Below are positions 42,023 to 50,990 of a stretch of DNA of 64,000 nucleotides, piece after piece. The notes under the pieces are model-generated. The model worked only from the letters and a program-made list of their open reading frames with translations. It was not told the DNA's origin and did no database searches. The stretch comes from Streptomyces sp. NBC_01717 (GTDB lineage: Bacteria; Actinomycetota; Actinomycetes; Streptomycetales; Streptomycetaceae). The DNA lies in NCBI RefSeq assembly GCF_036248255.1, contig NZ_CP109178.1:124001-188000 (forward strand). The letters are read 5' to 3'. Position 1 is the first letter of the stretch. Every line of letters begins with the position of its first letter. The translations under genes were made by a program, and so were the position numbers.

Positions 42023-43033
42023 CTAAGCGACCGTGAGCACGATCTTGCCCTGGATGTGTCCTCGGGCGGCGCGTTCGTGCGCGGCTCGGGCATCCGCGAG
42101 CGCGAACGTGCTGTCGATCGCGACGCGGACCGTGCCCGCGTCGAGCAGGCGTCCCAGTTCGGCAAGCTGCGCGCCGTTCGAGCGGACCGTGGTGCCCGTG
42201 ACGGTGACGCCCAGCTTCGCGGTCTCTTCTTCGTCGAACTCTCCGAAGAACACGGGGAACTGGGAGCCGCCGCGCTTGAGGGTGCGCAGGAAGCGCTTGC
42301 TGTCGGGGCCACCGACGGCGTCGAGAACGAGGTCGACGTCGTGCACGAGTTCCTCGGGACGGCTCTTCGTGTAGTCGATGAACTCGTCGGCGCCGAGCTC
42401 ACTCAGGAACGATTCATGCGCGCCCGACGCCACCGCGATGACCCGTGCACCCTTCCATTTCGCCAGCTGCAGCGCGAAGTGCCCCACGCCGCCCGCGGCG
42501 CCGTTGACGAGCACCGTCTTGTGGGCGTCGAGTGGCACCGGACGATGCTGCGCCGCCTGGAAGCCCGAGGGGTGATCGTGTCCGACCTCGATCAGGAACT
42601 GCCACGCGGTGAGCCCGGACATGGGCGCCCCGGCGGCGTGCACGTGATCGATGCCGGCCGGCTTGAGTGCGAGGTCCGCCGCGGGCGCGGCCACGTACTC
42701 GGCATAGGTGCTGCCATCGAAGCTGGGGAAGCGAAGGAGACCGAAGACTTCATCACCGACGCAGAAACGGTCCACATCCGCGGCGACGGCCTCGACGACG
42801 CCCGACAGGTCCGTCCCCGGGATCGCGGGCAAGCTGAACTTCGGCCGCGCCTCCACAGGCAGGTTGGACATCCCGTCGCGCAGGTACCAGTCGGGAGGGT
42901 TGACGCCGACCGCGTGCACGCGAACGAGCACCTCACCCGGCCCCAGCTCGGGAATCAGCACCTCGTCGTAACGCAGAACTTCAGGACCGCCGTGCTCATG
43001 GAGCCGGACCGCCCTCATCGTGTGTATCGGCAT
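42023..43033 (-). CDS. NADP-dependent quinone-oxidoreductase-like protein
   Basis: A 336-residue medium-chain dehydrogenase from ATG 43033. The GroES-like domain (MRAVRLHEHGGPEVLRYDEV, GEVLVRVHAVGVNPPDWYLR, AIPGTDLSGVVEAV) is followed by the nucleotide-binding motif VLVNGAAGGVGHFALQLAKW near residue 180. The catalytic-zinc cysteine and histidine are absent, as in quinone reductases. It is transcribed divergently from a TetR regulator across a 111-bp promoter with operator-like repeats, so it is probably induced by the regulator's ligand. Confidence 0.88.
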   Translation of the reverse strand: MPIHTMRAVRLHEHGGPEVLRYDEVLIPELGPGEVLVRVHAVGVNPPDWYLRDGMSNLPVEARPKFSLPAIPGTDLSGVVEAVAADVDRFCVGDEVFGLLRFPSFDGSTYAEYVAAPAADLALKPAGIDHVHAAGAPMSGLTAWQFLIEVGHDHPSGFQAAQHRPVPLDAHKTVLVNGAAGGVGHFALQLAKWKGARVIAVASGAHESFLSELGADEFIDYTKSRPEELVHDVDLVLDAVGGPDSKRFLRTLKRGGSQFPVFFGEFDEEETAKLGVTVTGTTVRSNGAQLAELGRLLDAGTVRVAIDSTFALADARAAHERAARGHIQGKIVLTVA

Positions 43034-43065
43034 CGTTTTCTCCTGCCCGCGCTGCGGGATAGACT

Positions 43066-43130
43066 TATTCGGATCAGCGATCCACATAAACGGACCACTG
43101 ATCCGAATATATGGACCACTGATCCGAATA
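43066..43130. promoter_or_regulatory. Three TetR operator-like repeats
   Basis: GGACCACTGATCCGAATA occurs at 43092-43109 and again at 43113-43130, and an inverted relative, TATTCGGATCAGCGATCC, lies at 43066-43083. The two direct copies are 21 bp apart, two turns of the helix. They fill the gap between the oxidoreductase and tetR starts, so one regulator probably controls both. Confidence 0.8.
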
Positions 43131-43144
43131 GTCAAGAGGGACAG

Positions 43145-43738
43145 ATGCGCGCCGACGCCAGGAAGAACCGCGACCACCTGCTCGCAGTAGCGGGCACCGC
43201 CATCACCGAGCAAGGCGTCGACGTGTCACTGCGTGACATCGCGCGCAGGGCCGATGTCGGACTCGCGACGCTGCTGCGTCACTTCCCGACGCGCGAGGCG
43301 CTGCTCGATGCCCTGCTCCGCACGAGCTTCGACGAGCTGACCGCTAAGGCAGGCGCCCTCGAAACGTCCAGCTCGCCCGACGACGCGCTCGTCTCGTGGC
43401 TCCGCGACTGCGTCGCGTGGACAACCGAGTATCGGGGCGCGATCGTGCTGATGGCAGCCGCCATCGAGGACACCGAGTCCGCACTCCACGCCTCATGCGT
43501 CACCCTGCGCGCGGCCGGTGCGCGGCTCCTCATCCGTGCCCAGGCCGCGGGCATGGCGCGGACCGACATTGATGGCGCCGATTTGTTCGCGCTGGTAACG
43601 GCGCTCGCCTGGCTCGGCGATCAACGCTCGCTCGCGCCACGCGCCGATCACCTCTTCGACGTTGTCGCAAGCGCGATCCTGACCAGCACAGCGAACAGCG
43701 GCGCCGAGGGGGAACGCCGCCCTCGCATCCGTAGCTGA
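43145..43738 (+). CDS. TetR-family transcriptional regulator
   Basis: A 197-residue regulator from ATG 43145. The TetR helix-turn-helix is DVSLRDIARRADVGLATLLR then HFPTREAL (residues 27-54). The C-terminal ligand domain (CVAWTTEYRGAIVLMAAAIE, DLFALVTALAWLGDQ) resembles the SbtR-like group. Likely represses itself and the divergent quinone reductase through the repeats between them. Confidence 0.9.
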   Translation: MRADARKNRDHLLAVAGTAITEQGVDVSLRDIARRADVGLATLLRHFPTREALLDALLRTSFDELTAKAGALETSSSPDDALVSWLRDCVAWTTEYRGAIVLMAAAIEDTESALHASCVTLRAAGARLLIRAQAAGMARTDIDGADLFALVTALAWLGDQRSLAPRADHLFDVVASAILTSTANSGAEGERRPRIRS

Positions 43739-43927
43739 GATCTGCGCGCACGCGGACCGGCGAACCCGCCCGCACGCTCGGCAAGAGCGGATCGACGCCG
43801 AGTGCGCCAAGGCGGCCAAGGTCACCGGCATCGAGCCGCGCGCTCCCCGGGAACGGACTGCGACCGAGCACCTTCCCGACTGCCGGCCGCCTCGCCGCCT
43901 TCTACGAACCTCAGCCGTCGTTCTCAG

Positions 43928-44473
43928 TCACCTGACCAGCGGCTCTGCGAGGAGAACGACTCGATCCGCCTCGACGTCGAAGCCGAGCACCGGATGGCCA
44001 TAGTCGCCTTCCGGGTCCATCAGCACCGGCTTGCCCAACCGCCGTCCGATCTCCCGGAGGAAGCCGCAGAACACATCCAGTCGCTCCTGGCCCTGCAACT
44101 ACCGCAGGTCGACGTCGAAGTCGACTTCATCGTCGGCATGGAAACGGAAGTTCGCCAACACATCGGCCGCTGGCCAGACCCGCAGGTCCGGGCACTCGGC
44201 ATCCGCCAGGCGGGACAGCACAGCCTCCGCCCGGGGCACCGGAAGCACCATCTCTCCCTCGGAGTACTGGCACTTCCAGCCCTTCTCCGCGACAAGATTG
44301 AGGACCGCCTGCCAGTCCTCCACCGAGGCATTCGGGAGACGCACGTCCGGCAACGACCCCATCAAGTCCGGGTCGAAGAAGCACTTCACGTCATCCCACA
44401 GCAGGTCGGTCACCTCGCCATGCTGCCCGGCTCGCCAACCCAACGCACCCCCGACTCCCTTGACCAAAGACAT
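43928..44473 (-). pseudogene. Frameshifted hypothetical protein fused behind a Tn3 fragment
   Basis: From MSLVKGVGGALGWRAGQHGE the frame runs through VRLPNASVEDWQAVLNLVAE, CQYSEGEMVLPVPRAEAVL and FRFHADDEVDFDVDLR to a TAG at 44099. In the next frame the protein continues LQGQERLDVFCGFLREIGRR, VLMDPEGDYGHPVLGF and ends LAEPLVR-stop at 43928. A single indel near 44100 explains this. The intact form would be about 180 residues. Family unknown; perhaps an immunity-like or regulatory protein. Confidence 0.55.
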
Positions 44474-44482
44474 AGGGGCACC

Positions 44483-44707
44483 CCCCAGGAACGTGCCGAT
44501 GTACCGCACGGTGCAGATCTGGATCGCCATGCCGAGGCGATGCCCGTCGGACCTTCGCAGCGCGATCAAGTCGCGGTCGTCGTCATCGAGGAAGAAGAAC
44601 CGCTCCAGCTCGGGACGCGTGGGCGTCTCCCCGAAGGCCCCGTAGCCAGCGGCTTGCTCATCAGTCAGAAATTCCACCGGCACAGCCGGACCGTAGCCGC
44701 GCTCCAT
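44483..44707 (-). pseudogene. Tn3-family transposase N-terminus (DUF4158)
   Basis: The first 75 codons of the minus-strand ORF read VEFLTDEQAAGYGAFGE, RPELERFFFLDDDDRDLIAL and LGMAIQICTVRYIGTFL, the DUF4158 start of Tn3-type transposases. The frame then passes directly, without a stop, into the unrelated hypothetical gene. The catalytic DDE domain and 38-bp ends of the transposon are not seen. Confidence 0.7.
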
Positions 44708-44967
44708 GTCCGCTCAGCGATCTTTCCCGGAAGCTCTCTCTCCCCCGGGGAGGGCTGTGGTAACCGACCATGATCAATCTCGACGCTACTTCCTGTACCT
44801 CAACGACTCACACCCGGTGACCACATGTTCTCGCCCGGCACTGTGCGTCGTCGGTCGTGTCAAGAGACTATGGAAGCACCAGAAAGGAACGAAAAACATC
44901 CCAGCGCTGCAGCTCCAGGGCCTGCGCTGGGTGCGCGACGCCCTGGCAGGTGGAAGGAGCACCTGGG

Positions 44968-47043
44968 ATGAGTGAAGCGGAATCTTTGAGTGCCGACAGC
45001 GGCTCGTCCGACCTCCGGCTGGAGCTGCCGAGCGGGATGCTGGATGCGCTCGGTGTGGCGGTGGTGGCGCTGGATACCGCCGGGCGGTTCGTGTTGTGGA
45101 GCCCGCAGGCCGAGGAGCTGTTCGGTTACTCCGCGCAGGAAGTGCTGGGCCAGCACGCGGCTCAGCTGTTGGTCCATGACCCGTACGTGGACCTGGTGGC
45201 CGGTAAGTGCGAGCAGATGATGGAGACCGGCGAGAGCTGGGCCGGGCTCATTCCCGTCCGGAACAAGGACGGCAGTACGCGACTGGTGGAATTCCGCTAC
45301 AACCGTCTGCCGGACAAGCAGGGCGACTTCTACGCTCTGGGTATCGCCACCGATGCGTCGATGTTGCGCAAGGTGGAGCAGGACTTGGCGTTGTCCACGC
45401 AGCTGATCGCCCAGTCGCCGGTCGCGCTGGAGGTTCTGGACACCGATCTGCGTTATGTGGCCGTCAATCCGGCGATGGAACGGATACACGGCCTGTCTGC
45501 CGAGGACCACCTCGGTCGGGGTTTCCGCGAGGTTCTGCCCTGCGTCAGTGTCGACGCGTCCGAGGCCGCAGTCAGAGAAGTGCTCGAGACCGGACGCCCT
45601 CAGGTTGACAGGTACACCATTGGCCGCACCCCGGCCGACCCTGACAACGATCATGCCTGGTCTGTCTCCGTCTACCGGTTGGAGGATCCAGGCGGTCAGG
45701 TTCTTGGTGTCGCCACGTCGGTGGTGGATGTCACCGATCGGCACGGCGCGATCACAGCGGCGGCCCAGGCCCGGCAGCGCCTGGCCCAGATCGCCGAGGG
45801 CTCCGCCCGTATCGGTACCACCTTGGACATGAAACAGACCGCCCGCGAGCTGGCTGACGTCGCAGTGCCCGAGCTCGCCGACGTCGCGGTCGTAGACGTA
45901 CTCGACTCCGCCCTGGACGATCGCCGCCCCGCGACACCTGACAGCGGCCCGGCGCTCTTTCGCACCCTCGCTGTGAAGGCCGCCTACCTCGCCGACGCGG
46001 CCGGCGCCGCCGGCACGGCGGACCAACCGGTCAGTTATGACGCCGACCGACTGCCCACCCAATGCGTACGGACCGGTCAGCCGATCATGGTGACTCGCGT
46101 GGACGAGTGGGATCTGGCGCGCATCGCCCGTGACGCCGGAGCTGCCGCTGTCCTGGCCAGTGTCGGCATCCATTCCTATCTCGCGATACCGCTGGCCGTC
46201 CAGGGCCGGGCACTCGGCGTCCTGGGGCTGATGCGCGGACGCAATCAACTGCCCTTCAACGCGGACGACGTCACCCTGGCCGCTGAGCTCGCCGGCCGAA
46301 CTGCAGTGTCCCTCGACAACGCGCGCCTGCACCAAAGCGTCCGCAACACTGCGGTGACGCTCCAGCGCAGCCTGCTGCCGCAGCCGACGCCACCTGAGAG
46401 TCTGGAGGTCGCTACTCGCTACCAACCCGCCGGAACCTCTATCGAAGTCGGTGGCGACTGGTTCGACGTCCTCCCCCTCGCGCAGGACAAGACCGCGCTC
46501 GTGGTGGGCGACGTGATGGGCAGCGGCATCGATGCGGCCGCCACGATGGGCCGCCTGCGCACCGCCACCGCGACCCTGGCTGACCTCGACCTCCCGCCCG
46601 CCCAGGTGCTGCAACGCCTCGACAAGATCACCGCTGGCCTGGACCCCTACATCGCCACCTGCATCTACGCCGAATACGACCCGCACAGCGACCGGTGCCG
46701 AATCGCTGTAGCCGGACACCTGCCCCCCGCACTGACACCTGCAGGCGGGCCCCCCGAACTGCTCGACCTGCCATCTGGTGCACCCCTCGGGGTCGGCGGC
46801 GTTTCCTTCGAAACGACCACCGTGCCCTTGCACCCCGGCGATCAACTGGTCCTCTACACCGACGGCTTGGTCGAAACACGTCGCGACACCATCGACGAAC
46901 GCCTCGACCTCCTCCTCCGCGTACTCGACGGCCACGACCTCTCCCTGGAAGAAACCTGCGACCGGCTCCTGGAAACACTGTGTGATCCGGACGACCACGA
47001 CGACGTGTCCGTACTCATCGCCCGACCCAGACCGCGGCCCTGA
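44968..47043 (+). CDS. PAS-PAS-GAF-SpoIIE protein phosphatase
   Basis: A 691-residue signalling phosphatase from ATG 44968. Domains: PAS 1 (residues 24-130; GVAVVALDTAGRFVLWSP), PAS 2 (145-270; PVALEVLDTDLRYVAVNPAM), GAF (290-460; SYLAIPLAVQGRALGVLGLM) and PPM/SpoIIE (475-690). The phosphatase metal sites are all present: VGGDWFDVL, LVVGDVMGSG, LVLYTDGLVETR and HDDVSVLIAR. Such proteins dephosphorylate anti-anti-sigma factors in stress pathways. No kinase or anti-anti-sigma gene lies beside it. The 260 bp upstream (44708-44967) show nothing recognisable. Confidence 0.92.
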   Translation: MSEAESLSADSGSSDLRLELPSGMLDALGVAVVALDTAGRFVLWSPQAEELFGYSAQEVLGQHAAQLLVHDPYVDLVAGKCEQMMETGESWAGLIPVRNKDGSTRLVEFRYNRLPDKQGDFYALGIATDASMLRKVEQDLALSTQLIAQSPVALEVLDTDLRYVAVNPAMERIHGLSAEDHLGRGFREVLPCVSVDASEAAVREVLETGRPQVDRYTIGRTPADPDNDHAWSVSVYRLEDPGGQVLGVATSVVDVTDRHGAITAAAQARQRLAQIAEGSARIGTTLDMKQTARELADVAVPELADVAVVDVLDSALDDRRPATPDSGPALFRTLAVKAAYLADAAGAAGTADQPVSYDADRLPTQCVRTGQPIMVTRVDEWDLARIARDAGAAAVLASVGIHSYLAIPLAVQGRALGVLGLMRGRNQLPFNADDVTLAAELAGRTAVSLDNARLHQSVRNTAVTLQRSLLPQPTPPESLEVATRYQPAGTSIEVGGDWFDVLPLAQDKTALVVGDVMGSGIDAAATMGRLRTATATLADLDLPPAQVLQRLDKITAGLDPYIATCIYAEYDPHSDRCRIAVAGHLPPALTPAGGPPELLDLPSGAPLGVGGVSFETTTVPLHPGDQLVLYTDGLVETRRDTIDERLDLLLRVLDGHDLSLEETCDRLLETLCDPDDHDDVSVLIARPRPRP

Positions 47044-47989
47044 CGCACTGCGGGCGTCGGCCAGCCGGGGACAGCACTTGGCGTGCTCCAGCGCTCACTT
47101 GACGGCGCGTACCGAACCGTTGCTCGGGTCGGCACTGTCGCCTCCCAGATCAACTTCCTTTCCCGCCATGACTGTTCCGCCGGTTCTCCTGCCCCCACCG
47201 TGCAAGCTGAACGGCCGTACCGGTATCGCAATCCGTCGTAGAACCGCGAGAAGAACACACTTCTGGCACGGGGGCGGTCTCACGGATGATGGTCGTATGC
47301 CGTCTTGGCCGCGCAGGACTGCAAGAAGAACCTTCCCCCACTTCGCGATATGTCGCGCCGCCTACCAGTGCCTGACCCAGCGCGACGTCAAGCGGACAAC
47401 AGATGGTCGTCCTGGCTCGCGCGCTGGGCCATGCCTACTTCTGCGATGAGGGACGGTGCGCCCATGTGTTGAGGGTGGAGTTCATGGGTGTCGAGTTCGC
47501 CGACTTCTCCATCGGCTGACGGTCCGCCGCCAGGAAACCACCGCCACGAGTCTCTGCGCGGGCTCCAGCCTGACCAGGATGCCGGTCTGCGGGGTGGTGC
47601 AGTCAGTAGAGGCTCGTAGCGTTCGGCTTCTTTGCGTTCTTTCCAGTCCCACACGACGCGGCCTGGCTCGGTCTGTTGAGGAGCCGGGGGCTGAGGTGGG
47701 CGGAGGTTCGGCGCTCTCGGCGAGGCGTGGCAGCTGAGGCCGGTCGCCTTGGCAGGCCAGGAGTTGCCGGTCAGCGACATCAGTGAGAGTGACGAAGCAT
47801 GCTGCGGCGCGGAGGAAGTGTGTGCCCATGCCGGTATGGGGTGAGTGGCGCAGCCGTCGGCGTAGCGGGCGGGGTCGTGGAAAGCGACGGTTGCGGCGTC
47901 CTCGTCGAAGTCCTCGGTGCGAACGGTGGTGAGCTGATGGAACAAGCCACCTGTGAGCAAGGCGGCGGCGAGACAGACGGGGGACGTAG
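47044..47989. other. Long stretch without a supportable gene
   Basis: Frames cross this 0.95 kb on both strands, but none has a known motif. A 38-codon plus-strand frame (ALGHAYFCDEGRCAHVLRVE, near 47403-47519) and a minus-strand piece (TTVRTEDFDEDAATVAFHDP, near 47880) look coding but have no start and no partner. The region is probably decayed DNA linked to the arsenic-transporter remnant on its right. Confidence 0.4.
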
Positions 47990-48400
47990 ACGAGGCCGAT
48001 GAGGACCGGGAGCTCGATGAGCGGCCTACGAGGCCGGAGAGGGCTTGGCCGGAGGTGACGCCGAAGGCGGGTGGCGACTACGGCGGCGAGTTCGAACTTG
48101 TTGCCGGCCGCAGTGAAGGCCAGAGTCGCGGTGCGGTCGTAGGCGAGTCCGATGGCCTTGCCCAGAGCGAAGGTTCCAGCCCACATGAGGGCGAAATAAA
48201 CGCGCAGGGGCAGCGCGATCCGTGCAACATCCCGCAGGTGATGATCTTGCACTGCGGTGCAAAGAGGGTGACGATCGTGAACAGCAGCCCGTACAGGGTC
48301 CCGGGCCGATTTCAGGAAGGAACTTCTCCTCGTACATGGTGCGGTTCATCTTGTGCTCGCCAGTGCGTCGGGGGAGGAACCCAGCCAGCAGTGGCATGCC
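47990..48400 (-). pseudogene. ACR3/ArsB arsenite transporter remnant
   Basis: Minus-strand pieces in three frames give LLAGFLPRRTGEHKMNRTMY, EEKFLPEIGPG, VARIALPLRVYFALMWAGT, ALGKAIGLAYDRTATLAFTA and RPLIELPVLIGLVYV. In order they form the C-terminal half of an ACR3-type arsenite efflux pump. At least three indels break it, and the N-terminal helices are missing. Confidence 0.65.
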
Positions 48401-48559
48401 GTCCAGCTCATCGGCGCCTCACCGTGCAGCACCTGTGGATGCCCAGCACATGTTGATGGCGGAAATCTGCTCGATACGCTCTGGCATGAGTGTCGTGGCG
48501 CGTGAGCGTTGGTTGCCGATCCAGGCCCGAAGGAGCGCGGTCACCTGGGCCGGGTCGGG

Positions 48560-48790
48560 TCGAGCCGCGTGGCGAAAACGCCGAGGCGGTGCGCTGGACC
48601 TCGTTCACCCGATGCAGCTGGCTCATCTCCCGCCGCAGCTGGGCCGGCTCGTCCAGCTCGTCGGTGGTCAGCCGGGGGTCATGCCGCTCGCCCGCATCGA
48701 CCTCGGCCTGCCGGATCCAACCCCGAGCAGTCGGGATGCGGCCCCAGCTCGACGGCCAGTTGCTTGCTCACGGGCTTCGGTTCGGTCGTG
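48560..48790 (-). pseudogene. IS3-family orfA remnant
   Basis: The minus strand reads KQLAVELGPHPDCSG, then one base shifted WIRQAEVDAGERHDPRLTTD, ELDEPAQLRREMSQLHRVNE and VQRTASAF. This is the IS3-type orfA pattern (HPEALRSWVRQAEVDAG-R-GLTTDE--EL--LRREN-ELRRANEIL--ASAFFA). Two indels and the loss of orfB mark it as dead. It truncates the hydrolase gene beside it. Confidence 0.6.
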
Positions 48791-48829
48791 CGGTATATAC
48801 GCACTCATGGTCGGCGTTGCTGTGCAGCA

Positions 48830-49093
48830 GCCCCGCAGCGGGTCGGCGGGCGCGATGACCGCAATGCCCGAGCGCTTCAGATCCTTGACGACGCCGTTCC
48901 AGCTGGAGGAGTCCGCGAAGGAGCCGTGCACCAGCACCACCGGCGGCTTGGCGCCCGGGCGGTGAGACTCGATCTCGGTCGCCTCGGTGGCGCCGGCGGG
49001 CGTGGTGACCATCAGGGCCAGCGCTGCCGCACCTGCGGCGATCCCGAGGGCGGCGTATGTCCGGAAAGAGCGGCTCTTGAGCTTGCGGTTCAT
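48830..49093 (-). pseudogene. Secreted alpha/beta hydrolase, N-terminal remnant
   Basis: From ATG 49093: a signal peptide (TYAALGIAAGAAALALMVTT, PAGATE) and the start of an alpha/beta hydrolase (KPPVVLVHGSFADSSSWNGV, LKRSGIAVIAPADPLRG). The frame then runs into IS3-derived sequence at about 48830, so the nucleophile elbow and the rest of the protein are missing. Confidence 0.6.
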
Positions 49094-49178
49094 CGGTGAT
49101 CTCCCTGTCGGATACATCAGTGACGGCTCCGGGATGCGGACTGTCCGGCGCCACATCAAAACCCTAGAGCGAAATTAC

Positions 49179-49192
49179 CTCGTGCACAAGTT
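49179..49192. promoter_or_regulatory. Candidate OhrR/MarR operator
   Basis: CTCGTGCACAAGT lies about 90 bp upstream of the truncated hydrolase gene. Its reverse complement, ACTTGTGCACGAG, nearly equals ACTTGCGCACGAG before the VOC gene (52300). Both look like MarR-type inverted repeats. Confidence 0.4.
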
Positions 49193-49327
49193 ACACGTGA
49201 GTGATTCACTCGTGGGATAGGCGATGAATCATGGATGCGATGCGCCTGACCAGCACTGCAACGAGAGCGGGAGCACTTCCTGTTACCTGCCCCACTAAAT
49301 CAACAGAAAAGGGACATCGGAGCTGTC

Positions 49328-49610
49328 TTGCTCGCGGACGAACAGCTGCGCTTCACCCTCTACGCCGCCTCCCGCGCAGTGACCAGCATGTACCGGCCAC
49401 CGCGGCCAATGGCCTCATCACACGCCGTCGTCGACCAACGACGAGCAGGTTGTCGAGGTGCCCCTCCCCGAGGAGGGCGCCGCGAGGCGCGAACGCATCC
49501 TCGGGATGCCCCGCCATCGGCGAGGCCGTAGAGCTCACAACCGAGGAGCTCGCCACCGCCCGCGGCCTCCTGCGCCGACTCACCATCGCCGCCCGGGCCA
49601 AGGCCACCAC
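49328..49610 (+). pseudogene. MarR-family regulator remnant
   Basis: The plus strand gives LADEQLRFTLYAASRAVTSM then YRP, and after deletions and a frame change DEQVVEVPLPEEGAARRERI and AIGEAVELTTEELATARGLL. These match the N- and C-terminal parts of the OhrR-like MarR gene at 51 kb. The DNA-binding middle is lost, and the sensing cysteine position (QMCFALY there) is QLRFTLY here. Confidence 0.6.
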
Positions 49611-49629
49611 CCGCGCCCGGGACGAGACC

Positions 49630-49960
49630 CAACGAGGGTATCGATCGGGCGGAGACCGTCGGATCGGACCACCACCCCGAACACAGCCAGCTCAGCCCGC
49701 AGCATCGCGATATCAGCCAGGCAGTCCCCCGCCCAGGGCCACGGCGAGCGCGAGGCAGGATCTCCCCCCGGAGCGTGCAGCTCCCGGCGGTTGCGCCACG
49801 ATGTGTGGGCCTGCGAAAACGCCGTGTCCAACCCAGTTCTGTCGGGCCATCTCCACAGCACCGGCCTGCGAGACCACCCTGCGACCATCACCCTCGACGC
49901 GGACATATGGGTACGACCCGATACTCCGTTACACCTGCAGAGTGCAGCTTTCTGACGACG
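49630..49960 (-). pseudogene. IS1380-family transposase N-terminal remnant
   Basis: Minus-strand codons read DTAFSQAHTSWRNRRELHAP, then in a shifted frame ALAVALGGG-like sequence, DCLADIAMLRAELAVFGVVV and DGLRPIDTLVG. This is the IS1380 N-terminal pattern (GGDCLADI--LR-EP-VFG-VASDPTVSRLID-L). It ends abruptly at the MarR remnant on the other strand. Confidence 0.5.
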
Positions 49961-50009
49961 AACGGGACCATGGATAAGCCCCACCGCCCCAGGTCAGAGA
50001 TAATCCCCG

Positions 50010-50590
50010 GTGTTCAACTGGTCCGCGAGGCTTGCGATGATGAACAGTCCTCGGCCTGTCTCGTCGATGGTGCGGGCATGTTTCACCTGCGGAGCGCTGG
50101 TCGCGTTGTCGCTGACCTCGCAGGTCAGCATTTGCTCGAAGATCAGGCGTAGTTGCAGGGGCGGAGTGCCGTAGCGGACCGCGTTGCCGACGAGCTCGCT
50201 GACGATGAGCTCGGTGGTGAACGCCGTCTCCTCGTCCACCCCCCAGGCCTCCAGCTGGTGACGGGCCGCCGCGCGGGCGATCGGTGCGGCCTCGGGGCCC
50301 GCAGGCAGCGAGAGGGTCAGTACCCGGTCTTGAGGCAGCACCTTCGTGCGGGCGAGCAGCATCAGTGCCTCGCCGGTCCGGTTGCCGTCCGGGGGCGCGT
50401 GTGCGATGTCGTCGCACAGGTCCGGCAAAGGCGCTGTGCCGGCTCGGTCCAGGAGCGGGCGCAGTCCCCCTGTGCGGGACGGTTCGCGCGATAATCCACT
50501 CGCGCATGTACTGATGGGCGTTGTCGCAGAGCGCAGCGCGTGGACACGCGGCAGATGCCACCGCGACGTCATCCTCTTCAACCACACCGA
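50010..50590 (-). pseudogene. Inverted, deleted copy of the SpoIIE-like/ATPase gene
   Basis: This is a near-identical inverted duplicate of parts of the gene at 55.3-57.6 kb. It keeps the end of the GAF domain (DDVAVASA and YMREWIIARTV), lacks about 0.57 kb covering the SpoIIE-like domain, then keeps the tail of that domain and the ATPase domain (LPDLCDDIAHA, EALMLLARTKVLPQDRVLTL, ELIVSELVGNAVRYGTPP, DETGRGLFIIASLAD). The last codons are different (QLNTGDYL-stop). A start at about 50587 would give 197 residues partly in a wrong frame. Confidence 0.8.
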
Positions 50591-50882
50591 GCTCGAGAGC
50601 AGGATGTACCTGGCCGAACCTCAGAGCATCCACCTGTAGTACCCATCGCGCCAGAGCACAGGCCGGGCGGGGTGCAGGAGGCGGAGGCATGGGAAAGCTG
50701 AGACTGAGTGATGCGGTTTGCTATCACGGCGGGGTTCGGGGCAGCGTCACCACGGTCTTGGAAACTGCCCTTGAGCTGAGCAAACGTGCCCAGCGCCCAG
50801 TGAGACACATAGCCCGGCTACTCCAGTGGCAGCTACGCCGAACCTCACGATCCCGGCTGATGCCGGAGCGCGAAGCGCAGGT

Positions 50883-50918
50883 GGCGGATGCGGCGGATGC
50901 GGCGGATGCGGCGGATGC
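50883..50918. repeat. 9-bp tandem repeat, four units
   Basis: GGCGGATGC is repeated four times exactly. It lies about 70 bp past the stop of the OhrR-like gene. A plus-strand frame reads it as repeated DAADAA, but no gene is supported there. The 50590-50880 stretch has no recognised gene. Confidence 0.8.
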
Positions 50919-50990
50919 TCGAGCATGCACGGGGCGGCGATCTGTCCGGGAAACCGTTCCCAGCGGATCAGCGACGGAGCAGCAGCCGAG

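Noticed and set aside
50883..50918. Short regular repeats considered as a CRISPR array
   Set aside because: Units are 9 bp with no spacers, so it is a simple tandem repeat.
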